NCBI RefSeq assembly: GCF_022829345.1
Contig: NZ_JAKSXV010000020.1
Span: 1 to 64,000, forward strand
From: Methylobacterium sp. J-090
GTDB lineage: Bacteria > Pseudomonadota > Alphaproteobacteria > Rhizobiales > Beijerinckiaceae
Direction: 5' to 3'
DNA: 64,000 bases
The notes beneath the pieces were generated by a model that was given only the letters and a program-made list of their open reading frames with translations, was not told where the DNA came from and made no database searches. Shown here in pieces: positions 55,823-64,000 of the stretch (position 1 is its first letter; every line of letters begins with the position of its first letter). Made by a program: the position numbers and the translations under genes.

Positions 55823-56548
55823 CTAATCGGCGTCGTCGGCCTCGTCGTCCGTCGCGTCGAGGCCGAGGCGGGCGAGAACCGCCAGGGCCAGGGGCCGGGT
55901 GATGCGCCGGCCGCGCCCGAGGGCGTCGCGGTCGAGCTCGCTCACCACCTGCCGGGCGAGGCCGAACGAGCGGTCGATACGGAGCGCCAGCGCCTCGACC
56001 ACGGCGAGATCGACCACGAGCTGGCGGTCCACGAACAGCTTGACGAGGACGGCGCGGAGCAGCGCGTCGTCGGGGGCGAGGATGGTGGCGCCGGGTGCCA
56101 GACGCAGGCGCGAGCGCAGGTCGGCGGTGGCCAGCCCCATGGCCTCCACGGGCTGGGCCGCCGTGACGAGGACCGGGCTGCCATGCTCGCGGGCGAGGTT
56201 GAGGAGGTGGAACAGGGCCGCCTCGTCGCGGCCCTCGGCCCGGTCGATGTCTTCGATGACGAGGGCACCGTTGGAGACGAGGTGGGGCACGGCCGCCGCC
56301 CGGACCTCGGCGACGGACGCCGTCCAGGCATGGGCCCGCGTCGCCCAGATCGAGGCGAGGTGGCTCTTGCCGCTGCCGGGCGGCCCGGTGAGCAGGCAGA
56401 CGGTGTCGGGCCAGTTCGGCCAGGCCTCGACGAGACCGTAGGCAGCTTCGTTGGCGGGACCGACCAGAAAGTCCTCCCGCCCGTAGCGCGGGTCGGCCGG
56501 CAGGTCGAAGGCGAGTTGTCTGGGCGGCGCGTTCTCGCGGATGGCCAT
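55823..56548 (-). CDS. hdaA: DnaA-related protein HdaA (regulatory inactivator of DnaA)
   Basis: The 241-aa AAA+ protein resembles a DnaA ATPase domain alone: RQLAFDLPADPRYGREDFLVGPANEAAY, Walker A LTGPPGSGKSHLA, Walker B-like ALVIEDIDRAEGRDEAALFHLLN, and sensor region RLRLAPGATILAPDDALLRAVLVKLF. It lacks the DNA-binding domain. HdaA, with the beta-clamp, stimulates ATP hydrolysis by DnaA and prevents over-initiation. The N-terminal QLAFDL matches the clamp-binding consensus. The ATG overlaps the upstream gene's stop (TGATG). Confidence 0.9.
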   Translation of the reverse strand: MAIRENAPPRQLAFDLPADPRYGREDFLVGPANEAAYGLVEAWPNWPDTVCLLTGPPGSGKSHLASIWATRAHAWTASVAEVRAAAVPHLVSNGALVIEDIDRAEGRDEAALFHLLNLAREHGSPVLVTAAQPVEAMGLATADLRSRLRLAPGATILAPDDALLRAVLVKLFVDRQLVVDLAVVEALALRIDRSFGLARQVVSELDRDALGRGRRITRPLALAVLARLGLDATDDEADDAD

Positions 56549-57639
56549 CAGGTCTCACGGTTGGGGAGCAGCACCGGGGAGCCCGCATGGTAGAGCGGAC
56601 TCTGCAGGTAGCGGCTCAGGGCGAAGCGCACCACCACGCCGATGGAGGCGGCCACGGGCACGGCGAGCAGAAGGCCGAGGAAGCCGAACAGCGACCCGAA
56701 GGCCAGGAGCGCGAACATGAGCCAGACGGGGTGGAGACCCACCGATTCGCCGACGAGTTTCGGCGAGATGATGTTGCCCTCCAGGAACTGGCCGACCACG
56801 AACACCCCGATGGTGAGCCCGATATGGAGCCAGTCGGATTCGGGCCAGAACTGCGCCAGGGCGACGCCCACGGAGAGCAGGAAACCGGTGAGCGTGCCGA
56901 CATACGGGATGAAGGTGAGGAAGCCCGCGATGAGGCCGATGAGCACGCCGAAATTCAGCCCGATGGCGAACAGGCCCACGGCGTAGAAGGTGCCGAGAAT
57001 CAGGCAGACCAGGGTCTGGCCGCGCACGAAGCCGGTGATCGCGCCGTCGATCTCGCGGCCGAGGCGGCGCACCACGGGCCGGTGACGCGGCGGCACCCAG
57101 CCGTCGAGCGCCGCGATCATCCGGTCCCAGTCGACGAGCAGGTAGAACGCCACCACGGGCGTCACCACGAGGAGCGAGGCGATGGAGATCAGCGCCTGGC
57201 TGCCCGACCACAGGGATTTCAGGAACGCCAGGAACCACGTGCCGCCCTGCCCCACCAGGGTGCCGACGGAGGATTGCAGGTCGGTGAGCACGTCCGCGCC
57301 GCCCACGCGCTGCAGCAGCGGGCCGGCCTTCTCCGTCAGGATTCCCTGCAGCCGGGCGACCATGCCGGGCAGGGTGGCGACGAGGGCGGCGATCTGGTTG
57401 GCGGCGAGCGGCACGACGATGAGGAGCGCCACCACGAGGGCGACCACGAACATTGCGAGGATGAGGAGCGAAGCCGTGAGCCGCCCGAGCCCGAGGCGCT
57501 CCAGGCGGTCGGCGAGGGGATCGAGGAGGTAGGCCAGCGCGAGGCCGGCCACGAAGGGCAGCATCACGTCGGCCAGGAGATAGAGGAGCAGGGCGATCCC
57601 GCCCAGGGCCAGACACCCGATCACCGCCCTGCCGCGCAT
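56548..57639 (-). CDS. AI-2E/PerM-family transporter
   Basis: The 363-aa membrane protein has about eight hydrophobic segments and family motifs: [60 protein letters not shown], and [46 protein letters not shown]. These are membrane permeases of largely unknown substrate; some export autoinducer-2. In alphaproteobacteria they often precede hdaA. ATG 57639 is used because similarity begins there. Its stop overlaps hdaA by one base. Confidence 0.88.
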   Translation of the reverse strand: MRGRAVIGCLALGGIALLLYLLADVMLPFVAGLALAYLLDPLADRLERLGLGRLTASLLILAMFVVALVVALLIVVPLAANQIAALVATLPGMVARLQGILTEKAGPLLQRVGGADVLTDLQSSVGTLVGQGGTWFLAFLKSLWSGSQALISIASLLVVTPVVAFYLLVDWDRMIAALDGWVPPRHRPVVRRLGREIDGAITGFVRGQTLVCLILGTFYAVGLFAIGLNFGVLIGLIAGFLTFIPYVGTLTGFLLSVGVALAQFWPESDWLHIGLTIGVFVVGQFLEGNIISPKLVGESVGLHPVWLMFALLAFGSLFGFLGLLLAVPVAASIGVVVRFALSRYLQSPLYHAGSPVLLPNRET

Positions 57640-57787
57640 CGGCCGTCCTCCCCCGCACACGCCGCCCGTGCGCTCCCGAGAGTGGGAAGCCGGTGCGGTG
57701 CGGTCAAGGCGGGGCGCAGAAGACTCGCGAAGGCGCGCGGGAATGGTTAGAGGTCGCCAAAGAGCGGATCGGAAGAGAGCGGCGCGG

Positions 57788-58855
57788 ATGACCGGCGAGC
57801 CCAAACATGGAATGACCTACGCGGAAGCCGGCGTCGATATCGATGCCGGCAACGCCATGGTCGAGACGATCAAGCCGCTGGTGCGCGCTACCCGCCGGCC
57901 GGGGGCGGATGCCGAGATCGGCGGGTTCGGCGGCCTGTTCGACCTCAAGGCGGCAGGGTTCCGCGATCCGATCCTGGTGGCGGCCAACGACGGCGTCGGC
58001 ACCAAGGTGAAGATCGCCATCGAGACGAACCGCCACGACACCATCGGCATCGATCTCGTGGCCATGTGCGTCAACGACATCATCGTGCAGGGCGCCGAGC
58101 CGCTGTTCTTCCTCGACTATTTCGCCACGGCGAAGCTCGTGCCGGGCGTCGGCACCGACATCGTGCGCGGCATCGCGGCGGGGTGCCGGCTCGCCGGCTG
58201 CGCCCTCATCGGCGGCGAGACCGCCGAGATGCCGGGCCTCTACGACGGCGCCGACTACGATCTCGCCGGCTTCAGCGTGGGGGCGGCCGAGCGCGGCACC
58301 CTGCTGCCGCGCGGCAACATCGTGCCGGGCGACGTGGTCCTCGGCCTGCCTTCCTCCGGGGTGCATTCCAACGGCTTCTCGCTCGTGCGCCGCATCGTCG
58401 AGAAGAGCGGCCTGTCCTACGACGACCCGGCGCCGTTCGAGCCGATCCGGACGCTCGGCGAAGCCCTCCTCGAGCCGACCCGCATCTACGTGAAGCCGCT
58501 GCTCGCCGCCCTCAAATCCACGGACGGGATCAAGGCGCTGGCCCACATCACCGGCGGCGGCTTCCCCGACAACCTCCCCCGCGTGCTGCCCGACGGGGTC
58601 GGCATCGCCATCGACCTCGACGCGATCATGCCCCCGCCCGTGTTCGGCTGGCTCGCCGAGATCGGCGAGGTCGCGGAAGCCGAGATGCTGCGCACCTTCA
58701 ACTGCGGCATCGGCATGGTGGTGGTGGTCTCGCCCGACAGCGTCGGCGCCGTCTCGAAGGCGCTGGATCTCGGCGGCGCCTCACCCGTGGTCCTCGGCCG
58801 GATCACGCCCCGCGGCCCGGAGCCCGTGACCTTCGAAGGCAGGCTCACGTTCTGA
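57788..58855 (+). CDS. purM: Phosphoribosylformylglycinamidine cyclo-ligase
   Basis: The 355-aa enzyme closes the imidazole ring of AIR in purine synthesis, using ATP. Motifs include [51 protein letters not shown] and [21 protein letters not shown] 57788; length is typical. It is divergent from the transporter/hdaA genes and overlaps nothing, with purN 13 bases downstream. Residues up to the first glycine-rich strand agree with the family start. Confidence 0.96.
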   Translation: MTGEPKHGMTYAEAGVDIDAGNAMVETIKPLVRATRRPGADAEIGGFGGLFDLKAAGFRDPILVAANDGVGTKVKIAIETNRHDTIGIDLVAMCVNDIIVQGAEPLFFLDYFATAKLVPGVGTDIVRGIAAGCRLAGCALIGGETAEMPGLYDGADYDLAGFSVGAAERGTLLPRGNIVPGDVVLGLPSSGVHSNGFSLVRRIVEKSGLSYDDPAPFEPIRTLGEALLEPTRIYVKPLLAALKSTDGIKALAHITGGGFPDNLPRVLPDGVGIAIDLDAIMPPPVFGWLAEIGEVAEAEMLRTFNCGIGMVVVVSPDSVGAVSKALDLGGASPVVLGRITPRGPEPVTFEGRLTF

Positions 58856-58868
58856 TGGTGCCTTGCTG

Positions 58869-59531
58869 ATGGCGTCCCCTCGGAAGACCCGGGTCGCGAT
58901 CCTGATCTCGGGACGCGGCTCGAACATGGCCTCGCTCATCGCGGCGGCCACGGCGGCTGACTTTCCCGCCGAGATCGTGCTGGTCGCCTCCAACCGGCCG
59001 GACGCCGGGGGGCTCGCCACGGCGGCGTCGGCCGGCATCCCGACCCGCGCCCTCGACCACAAGGCCTATCCGAACCGGGCCGCTTTCGATGCGGCGCTCC
59101 ACGCCGAGATGGTGGCCGCCGACATCGACCTCGTGTGCCTCGCCGGCTTCATGCGGATCTTCTCCGCCGGCTTCGTCGAGGCCTGGGCCGGGCGGATGAT
59201 CAACATCCATCCCTCCCTGCTGCCCCTGTTCAAGGGCGTGCACACCCACGAGCAAGCGCTGGCGGCAGGCGTGCGCCTGCACGGCTGCACCGTGCATTAC
59301 GTGGTGCCGGAACTCGATGCCGGGCCCATCGTCGCCCAGGCCGCCGTGCCGGTCCTGCCCGGCGACGATGCCGACGCGCTGGCCAGCCGCATCCTGGTGC
59401 AGGAGCATCGGCTCTATCCCGCGGCCCTGGCGCTCATCGCCTCGGGCCGCGCGCGCCTCGACGGCGACCGGGTGGTGTTTTCGGACGCTGTGAGCCGGGC
59501 GGACGGCGCCCTGCTCAGTCTTCGGGAATAG
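58869..59531 (+). CDS. purN: Phosphoribosylglycinamide formyltransferase
   Basis: The 220-aa enzyme formylates GAR with 10-formyltetrahydrofolate. It has RVAILISGRGSNMASL, VLVASNRPDAGGL, LAGFMRIFSAGFV, the catalytic INIHPSLLPLFKGVHTHEQALAAG (N, H) and GCTVHYVVPELDAGPIVAQ (Asp). ATG 58869 gives MASPRKTRVAIL. It is 13 bases after purM and forms a purMN operon. Confidence 0.95.
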   Translation: MASPRKTRVAILISGRGSNMASLIAAATAADFPAEIVLVASNRPDAGGLATAASAGIPTRALDHKAYPNRAAFDAALHAEMVAADIDLVCLAGFMRIFSAGFVEAWAGRMINIHPSLLPLFKGVHTHEQALAAGVRLHGCTVHYVVPELDAGPIVAQAAVPVLPGDDADALASRILVQEHRLYPAALALIASGRARLDGDRVVFSDAVSRADGALLSLRE

Positions 59532-59544
59532 CGGGTTCCGCAGA

Positions 59545-59573
59545 AGGGCGGACCTGCACGGCGGGTCCGCCCT
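59545..59573. terminator. Hairpin between convergent purN and the lipoprotein gene
   Basis: AGGGCGGACC (59545-59554) and GGTCCGCCCT (59564-59573) form a 10-bp stem with a 9-base loop between the two stop codons. No T-run follows on either strand, so terminator function is likely but unproven. Confidence 0.5.
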
Positions 59574-59581
59574 GCATCGGA

Positions 59582-59959
59582 TCAGGCTGGGCGCGGCAGC
59601 TGGCAGCTGTCGAGGGCCGAGAGCGCCTTGGCGCGGGCCGAATCGTTGAAGTAGCCCATGGTACGGTAGGCGGCGAGCTCGGACTGGTCGAGGCTCGCCA
59701 GGGTGCGCTGGGCGTAGCAACCGCACGGGCGGGCAAGGGAGACCTCGGAGACGTTCTGGAGCCGGGCCTGGGTCACGGTGCAGGCATGGCGCACGCGGCC
59801 GGTGAGATTGCCCGCCGACGCGGTCTTGAGGGCCGGGTCGGGTGTGTAGCCGGCGAGCTCGGCCGTGGGTCCGGCCTTGTTGGCGTTGCAGGCGGCCACG
59901 GTGGCGAGGAGGCCGGCGGCGAGCAGAAGCCGGCCGGTGCGCGGAGCGAAGAGGCGCAT
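59582..59959 (-). CDS. Small lipoprotein of unknown function
   Basis: The 125-aa product has a lipoprotein signal (LLLAAGLLATVAAC, Cys at about residue 22) and a mature chain with paired cysteines in CGCYAQRTL, CTVTQARL and a last SALDSCQLP. No family is recognised. It is probably anchored in the periplasm or outer membrane. ATG 59959 is chosen because it starts the signal. It lies between purN and ndk on the minus strand. Confidence 0.7.
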   Translation of the reverse strand: MRLFAPRTGRLLLAAGLLATVAACNANKAGPTAELAGYTPDPALKTASAGNLTGRVRHACTVTQARLQNVSEVSLARPCGCYAQRTLASLDQSELAAYRTMGYFNDSARAKALSALDSCQLPRPA

Positions 59960-60097
59960 GGTGTGACGGGTCCGTGAAAGCGATTCGGGAAACGACCCGG
60001 TTTCACGGAGCCCTCGGGCCGGCGCAAGGGCAGCGCGGCCACAGCTTGGCGGCAAACGTCACCCGGAGCCGACGCCCCGGGTGGCGCACGAGACGGC

Positions 60098-60520
60098 TCA
60101 GCCGGCGATGTCGGAATCCTGGAAGAACTGCGCGATCTCGAGCTTGGCGTTCTCGGCGCTGTCGGACCCGTGGACGGTGTTCTCGCCCACCGACTCGGAG
60201 AAGGTCTTGCGGATGGTGCCCTCGTCGGCGTTGGCCGGGTTCGTGGCGCCCATGACCTCACGGTAGCGGGCGATGGCGTTGTCGCCCTCGAGCACCTGCA
60301 CGACCACGGGGCCGGAGATCATGAAGTCGACGAGCTCTCCGAAGAACGGGCGCTCCTTGTGGACCTCGTAGAACTTCTCCGCCTGGGCGCGGCTCATCTG
60401 GATGCGGCGCTGGCCGACGATGCGCAGGCCCGCCTTCTCGATCACGGCATTGACCGCGCCGGTCAGGTTCCGCTTCGTCGCGTCGGGCTTGAGGATGGAG
60501 AAGGTGCGCTCGGTGGCCAT
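60098..60520 (-). CDS. ndk: Nucleoside diphosphate kinase
   Basis: The 140-aa enzyme equilibrates NTP and NDP pools by a phosphohistidine. It has the N-terminal [28 protein letters not shown], the [18 protein letters not shown] loop and the active-site His in NTVHGSDS (NxxHGSDS). Length is standard for proteobacteria. ATG 60520. Confidence 0.97.
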   Translation of the reverse strand: MATERTFSILKPDATKRNLTGAVNAVIEKAGLRIVGQRRIQMSRAQAEKFYEVHKERPFFGELVDFMISGPVVVQVLEGDNAIARYREVMGATNPANADEGTIRKTFSESVGENTVHGSDSAENAKLEIAQFFQDSDIAG

Positions 60521-60721
60521 GGTTCGTCCGGTTCTGATTCTGGGGCCGAAACTGAGGCTCCGGCGCCGGGCTTATAGCGGGGGCGTCCCCGCCCCTCAAC
60601 CCGAGGGCAAAAACACCTTGGCCATGGCTTGAGCGCAACAGTGCCGGAAATTCGCCCGATTGCGCGGGCTTTCTGGGGTCAACGACACCGACCCCTGCCG
60701 CCGTTCGACGGAGACCAGCCC

Positions 60722-61282
60722 ATGCGCGTCGCCCTGACTGCCGCCTTCATCCTTTCCGGCCTCACCGCCGTCCAGGTCGCGCCGGCCCTCGCCGCCCCGA
60801 CCCAGGATCCTTCGGGCACCTGGCTCACGGGCGACGGCCGCGCCAAGGTCCGCATCGACCGTTGCGGCCCGGCGGGCGCCAACATCTGCGGCAAGGTGGT
60901 GTGGCTCAAGTCGCCCAACGGCGATGACGGCGCCCCGCGCACGGACATCAAGAACCCCGATCCGAAGAAGCGCAGCCGGCCGGCCCTGGGCCTTACCCTC
61001 CTCGACAACCTCAAGCCCGAGGAGGAAAAGTTCTCCGGCGAGATCTACAACGCCGACGAGGGCAAGCTGTATCAGGTCAGCCTGGCGCGCGAGAGCGCCT
61101 CGGAACTCTCCGTCTCCGGCTGCCTCCTCAAGATCCTGTGCGGCTCGCAGACTTGGACCCGGGTCCCGGACGTGAATCAGCAGGCCGCCAACGCGGCCGG
61201 CGAAACGGCCACCCCGGCCCCGAAGCCCGCCGCGAAGGCGGCGCTCAAGCCGGCCGCCAAGGCCGCGCCGGCAGAGCAGTAA
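60722..61282 (+). CDS. DUF2147-family secreted protein
   Basis: The 186-aa product has a signal peptide (AFILSGLTAVQVAPALA) and a DUF2147 domain: DPSGTWLTGDGRAKVRIDRCG, ICGKVVWLKSPNG, ALGLTLLDNLKPEEEKFSGEIYN and LSVSGCLLKILCGSQTWTRV. These small lipocalin-like envelope proteins are common in alphaproteobacteria and of unknown function. The C-terminal AKAALKPAAKAAP tail is low-complexity. ATG 60722 gives the signal. Confidence 0.85.
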   Translation: MRVALTAAFILSGLTAVQVAPALAAPTQDPSGTWLTGDGRAKVRIDRCGPAGANICGKVVWLKSPNGDDGAPRTDIKNPDPKKRSRPALGLTLLDNLKPEEEKFSGEIYNADEGKLYQVSLARESASELSVSGCLLKILCGSQTWTRVPDVNQQAANAAGETATPAPKPAAKAALKPAAKAAPAEQ

Positions 61283-61311
61283 GCCTCGCGGGGAGGGCTC
61301 GAGCCCGCTCC

Positions 61312-61947
61312 TCAGATGGCCGCGAACCCGCGCTGCACGCCCGGACGCGCCAGCATCCGGGCGATCCAGGGCCTCAGGTTGGGGAGCTCGGCGAGATCGA
61401 CGCCCTGCTTCTCGTGGTACTTCGCCCAGGGCAGGATCGCGATGTCGGCGATGGAGAGGTCGCCGGCCACGTAGTCCCGGCCGGCGAGTTGGCGATCGAG
61501 GACGCGGTAGAGGCGTTGCGCCTCCGTGGTGAAGCGCTCGATGGCGTAGGGAATCTTCTCCTGCGCGTAGATGCGGAAATGATGGGTCTGACCGAGCATC
61601 GGTCCGAAGCCCGCCACCTGCCACATCAGCCATTCCTCGACCTTCACCCGCGCACGCTCGTCGGCGGGGAGGAAGCAGCCGGTCTTGCGGCTGAGATATT
61701 GCAGGATCGCCCCCGATTCGAAGATCGTGATCGGTTGGCCGTCCGGCCCGTCGGGATCGACGATGGCCGGGATCTTGTTGTTGGGCGAGATCGCGAGGAA
61801 GTCCGGCGCCATCTGGTCGCCCCGGCCGATGTTCACAGGCACCACCCGGTAGGGCAGGCCGCACTCCTCCAGCATGATCGGGATCTTCCAGCCGTTGGGC
61901 GTGCTCCAGGTGTGGACGTCGATGGGTTTTCCCGGAGCGTGTGCCAT
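61312..61947 (-). CDS. Glutathione S-transferase-like disulfide-bond oxidoreductase (YfcG/YghU type)
   Basis: The 211-aa protein has the thioredoxin-like N-terminus HTWSTPNGWKIPIMLEE with conserved STPNG, NNKIPAIVDPDG, FESGAILQYL, and the all-helical GST C-domain (DLSIADIAILPWAKYH). The STPNG core is that of YfcG/YghU, which use glutathione disulfide rather than transferring it. I chose ATG 61947; ATG 61956 would add three residues. Cytosolic redox role is inferred from the family. Confidence 0.83.
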   Translation of the reverse strand: MAHAPGKPIDVHTWSTPNGWKIPIMLEECGLPYRVVPVNIGRGDQMAPDFLAISPNNKIPAIVDPDGPDGQPITIFESGAILQYLSRKTGCFLPADERARVKVEEWLMWQVAGFGPMLGQTHHFRIYAQEKIPYAIERFTTEAQRLYRVLDRQLAGRDYVAGDLSIADIAILPWAKYHEKQGVDLAELPNLRPWIARMLARPGVQRGFAAI

Positions 61948-62165
61948 GCGGATCATCCCGGCCAAGGTTGAGCAGTCTTCATGTGACGGATCAAACCGGA
62001 ACGCCAGCCGATGGTTGCTCGAAGGCGGCCGGCGGTGGATCGCGGGCTCAAGGCCCGGAAAGAGGCTTGTCCCACGAAGAGGGCTCTTGCCGAACCCTGT
62101 GGTTGTGGGTGTGATGCGTCCCGCCCGCCGCGCCGCGGGCGATCCCGCAATCGAGGGTTGTTACG

Positions 62166-62417
62166 ATGCTGTTCCGTTCCGTCCTCCTGGCCTGCCTCGC
62201 CGCCCCGCTCCTGCTGGCCCAGCCGGTGCTCGCCAAGGAGAAGGACCCCGCCGCCGCCAAGGAGCCGACCGTCAGCCAGAGCGCGGCGCGCGAGCGCCAG
62301 AAGACCTGCGGCGCCGAATGGCGGGCGCTCTCGGTTGCCGACAAGGCCGCCAAGGGGCCGAAATGGCCGCAGTATTTCAGCAAGTGCGTGAAGCGCCTCA
62401 AGGAACAGAAGGCCTGA
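62166..62417 (+). CDS. Small secreted PsiF-like protein
   Basis: The 83-aa product has a signal peptide (MLFRSVLLACLAAPLLLAQPVLA) and a short basic mature chain. RERQKTCGAEWRALSVADKAAKGPKWPQYFSKCVKRL resembles a PsiF repeat (two Cys about 25 apart), a family named for phosphate-starvation induction in E. coli. Function is unknown. ATG 62166. Confidence 0.6.
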   Translation: MLFRSVLLACLAAPLLLAQPVLAKEKDPAAAKEPTVSQSAARERQKTCGAEWRALSVADKAAKGPKWPQYFSKCVKRLKEQKA

Positions 62418-62491
62418 CGACGCGTCCGGGGGCTGGAACGCTTGAGCGGCCTGCCCGGTTGGCCGTCGGGCGGGTGGCACGGGACGGGACG

Positions 62492-62908
62492 ATGCGGGAA
62501 CGGCAGGCGTTGCAGCGGGTGGTGGCGGCCGTCGCCCTCGTGCCCGTCACGTCGGGTCTCTACGGCGTCGTATTCGGCCTCGGCAGCGCGGGCGGCCTCG
62601 TCGATGTCTCCGCCGACAGCCATTACCGTTACCTGTCGGGCCTCCACATGGGCATCGGCATCCTGTTCTGGACCTGTGTGCCGGGGATCGAGGCCAAGAC
62701 CGGACTGTTCCGCTTCCTCACCCTGGTGGTGGCGCTGGGCGGCCTCGCCCGGCTCCTCGGCCTCGCGCTGACCGGCCTGCCCTCCCTGACCATGATGGCG
62801 GCGCTCGTCGTGGAGCTCGCCGTCACGCCGCTCCTGTGCCTGTGGCAGGCCCGGGTCGCAGGGCGCTCCCTCGACGCGACCGCGCCGGCCGGGCCGCCCA
62901 CGGCATGA
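62492..62908 (+). CDS. DUF4345-type small membrane protein
   Basis: The 138-aa product has four membrane segments (VVAAVALVPVTSGLYGVVFGL, YLSGLHMGIGILFWTCVP, FLTLVVALGGLARLLGLAL, MMAALVVELAVTPLLCLW) with the DUF4345-like layout. Function is unknown. The ATG at 62492 is the only good start. The stop overlaps the next gene by ATGA (62905-62908). Confidence 0.72.
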   Translation: MRERQALQRVVAAVALVPVTSGLYGVVFGLGSAGGLVDVSADSHYRYLSGLHMGIGILFWTCVPGIEAKTGLFRFLTLVVALGGLARLLGLALTGLPSLTMMAALVVELAVTPLLCLWQARVAGRSLDATAPAGPPTA

Positions 62909-64000
62909 GCGAGACGGCGCGGGGTGCGCCCTCCCTCATCGACCGCAGCCTCGCCTTCGCCGACCGGGTGGTGCCGGCCCCCTCCGCCTGGGCCTTCGCC
63001 CTGCGGATCTGGCTCGCCATGGTACTGGCCCTCTACGCCGCGTTCTGGCTTCAGCTCTCGGGCGCTTCGTCGGCCATGGTCTGCGTGGCGATCCTGGCCC
63101 AGCCCAAGCGCGGACAGGCCCTGTCGAAGGCCCTCTACCGCTTCGTCGGCACCCTGGTCGGCGCCGTGGTGGCCATCGTGCTCATCGCCCTGTTCGGGCA
63201 GGACCGGGTGCTGCTGCTGGTGTCGTTCACGACCTGGCTGATGCTGTGCGTCTTCACCGCCCACTTCCTGCAGGACACGCGGGCCTACGGGGCGATGCTG
63301 TCGGGCTACACCGTGGCGATCATCGCCATCGCGCATATCGACGCGCCGCAGGACGTGTTCGGTGCCGCCGTGGACCGGGTGGCGGCGATCACCATCGGCA
63401 TCGTCGCCATCACCTTCATCAACGACGCGCTCGCGTCCCCCAGCACCTGGCGTGCGTTGCGCACGCCACTCGACGGCGCGATCGAGGCCACCCGGGCCTT
63501 CGCCCGCGACACCTTCGCGACGGGCGATCCCGGATCGGAGCGGACGGGCGCCCTCATCCGCCGCATCGCGGTCATGCGCGGCGACGCCAGCGCCATCGCG
63601 GGCGAGCTCGACGACGGCCCCAACCGGGCCGCCGGCGCCCGCAGCGCCATCGCGGCCCTCTACGCGATGGCGGCCTCCGCCCGCGCTTTCACGGCGGCCG
63701 CAGACCGCGCGGACGGCCCCGCCGTGGCGGAGGCCCGCGCCCTGTGCCTCGACCTCACCCGCGACGGCTCACGGGAGGCGGCCCTCCGGGCGGCCGAGCG
63801 TCTGCGGGACGGTCTCGCGGATCGTGTGGGCCGGGGCGGCGCCAGCCTCGGCGAGATCCTGGCCCTGCAGCGCGCCGTCGATTTCGCCCGGAACGCCGCC
63901 TTTGCCCAGGACGGCGCCGAGTCGCTCGCCACCGGCGACCGCCCCCTACGCGACGTGCCCCTGCCGACCCACCGCGATTTTCCCGTTTCCCTGCGGGGGG
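62905..64000 (+). CDS. FUSC-family transporter, truncated by the window end
   Basis: The 365 residues seen run off the right edge. It has an N-terminal block of about five to six membrane segments (AFALRIWLAMVLALYAAFWLQL, FVGTLVGAVVAIVLIALFG, VLLLVSFTTWLMLCVFTAHFLQ, YTVAIIAIAHI, VAAITIGIVAITFINDALA) and then a long soluble helical region (DGAIEATRAFARDTF onward). This is the first half of a FUSC (fusaric acid resistance/AaeB-like) efflux protein; a second membrane block is expected beyond the window. Overlap with the DUF4345 gene shows co-translation. Confidence 0.82.
   Translation, partial: MSETARGAPSLIDRSLAFADRVVPAPSAWAFALRIWLAMVLALYAAFWLQLSGASSAMVCVAILAQPKRGQALSKALYRFVGTLVGAVVAIVLIALFGQDRVLLLVSFTTWLMLCVFTAHFLQDTRAYGAMLSGYTVAIIAIAHIDAPQDVFGAAVDRVAAITIGIVAITFINDALASPSTWRALRTPLDGAIEATRAFARDTFATGDPGSERTGALIRRIAVMRGDASAIAGELDDGPNRAAGARSAIAALYAMAASARAFTAAADRADGPAVAEARALCLDLTRDGSREAALRAAERLRDGLADRVGRGGASLGEILALQRAVDFARNAAFAQDGAESLATGDRPLRDVPLPTHRDFPVSLRG

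Noticed and set aside
1..64000. CRISPR array, prophage or insertion sequence
   Set aside because: I saw no regularly spaced direct repeats of 28-37 bases, no transposase, integrase or phage structural gene, and no long terminal inverted repeats. The short tandem repeats listed are local.

Overview
The window is a stretch of GC-rich alphaproteobacterial chromosome, almost certainly from the Methylobacterium/Methylorubrum group. Three things point there: a lanmodulin gene (lanM) beside a lanthanide-uptake (lut) ABC operon, a run of methylofuran/tetrahydromethanopterin (H4MPT) cofactor genes, and housekeeping blocks in the usual Hyphomicrobiales order. GC is high nearly everywhere (by eye near 70%). 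The clear exception is a dip to roughly 40% at about 38.8-39.1 kb.

Layout. (1) 0-2 kb: two fused gene remnants (a PAS-domain tail joined to the C-terminus of an exopolysaccharide sugar transferase), then an intact leucine-rich-repeat/kinase gene. (2) 2-8.6 kb, minus strand: the lanthanide locus, transcribed lutA-B-C-D-E-F-G and then lanM plus a small Cys-paired secreted protein. No TonB receptor gene (lutH) lies in it. (3) 8.7-14.4 kb, plus strand: a DUF2380 protein, then a tightly overlapped set of mfnB-like, amino-acid-kinase, dihydropteroate-synthase-like, DUF447, MxaD-like and YVTN-propeller genes, closed by a strong terminator. (4) 14.5-26.5 kb, minus strand: dgt, argS, SPOR protein, nagZ, tatA, tatB, tatC, serS, surE, pcm and an NlpD-like LytM protein. 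(5) 26.6-33.5 kb: an IscA/ErpA-type protein, a large unknown secreted protein, a racemase, a LysR regulator, ribonuclease D, and a lipase-like gene with an unknown partner. (6) 33.8-38 kb: aspS, then an overlapping set of glycosyltransferase, acyltransferase and small unknown genes. (7) 38-39.8 kb: an accessory pair that looks like a modular toxin with a PD-(D/E)XK-like C-terminus and an overlapping immunity candidate. (8) 39.8-49.5 kb: DUF3297, a hexapeptide acetyltransferase, malic enzyme, a membrane protein, two identical tRNA-Gly genes, Nudix, FAH-family, FAD-oxidase, DUF2218 and M29-peptidase genes. (9) 49.5-64 kb: lipid A acyltransferase, quinone-reductase-like dehydrogenase, ppx, ppk, hdaA and a PerM/AI-2E transporter, divergent from purM-purN, then ndk and small envelope proteins. 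The window ends inside a FUSC-family membrane protein.

How the parts fit. Regions 2 and 3 serve methylotrophy. The lut/LanM genes import and bind the lanthanide used by XoxF-type methanol dehydrogenases. The next block makes the C1 carriers that handle the formaldehyde those enzymes produce. Regions 4 and 9 are envelope, translation, nucleotide and polyphosphate housekeeping. The most novel-looking items are the toxin-like pair at 38-39.8 kb, the unknown protein encoded after lanM, and the absence of lutH from its expected slot.
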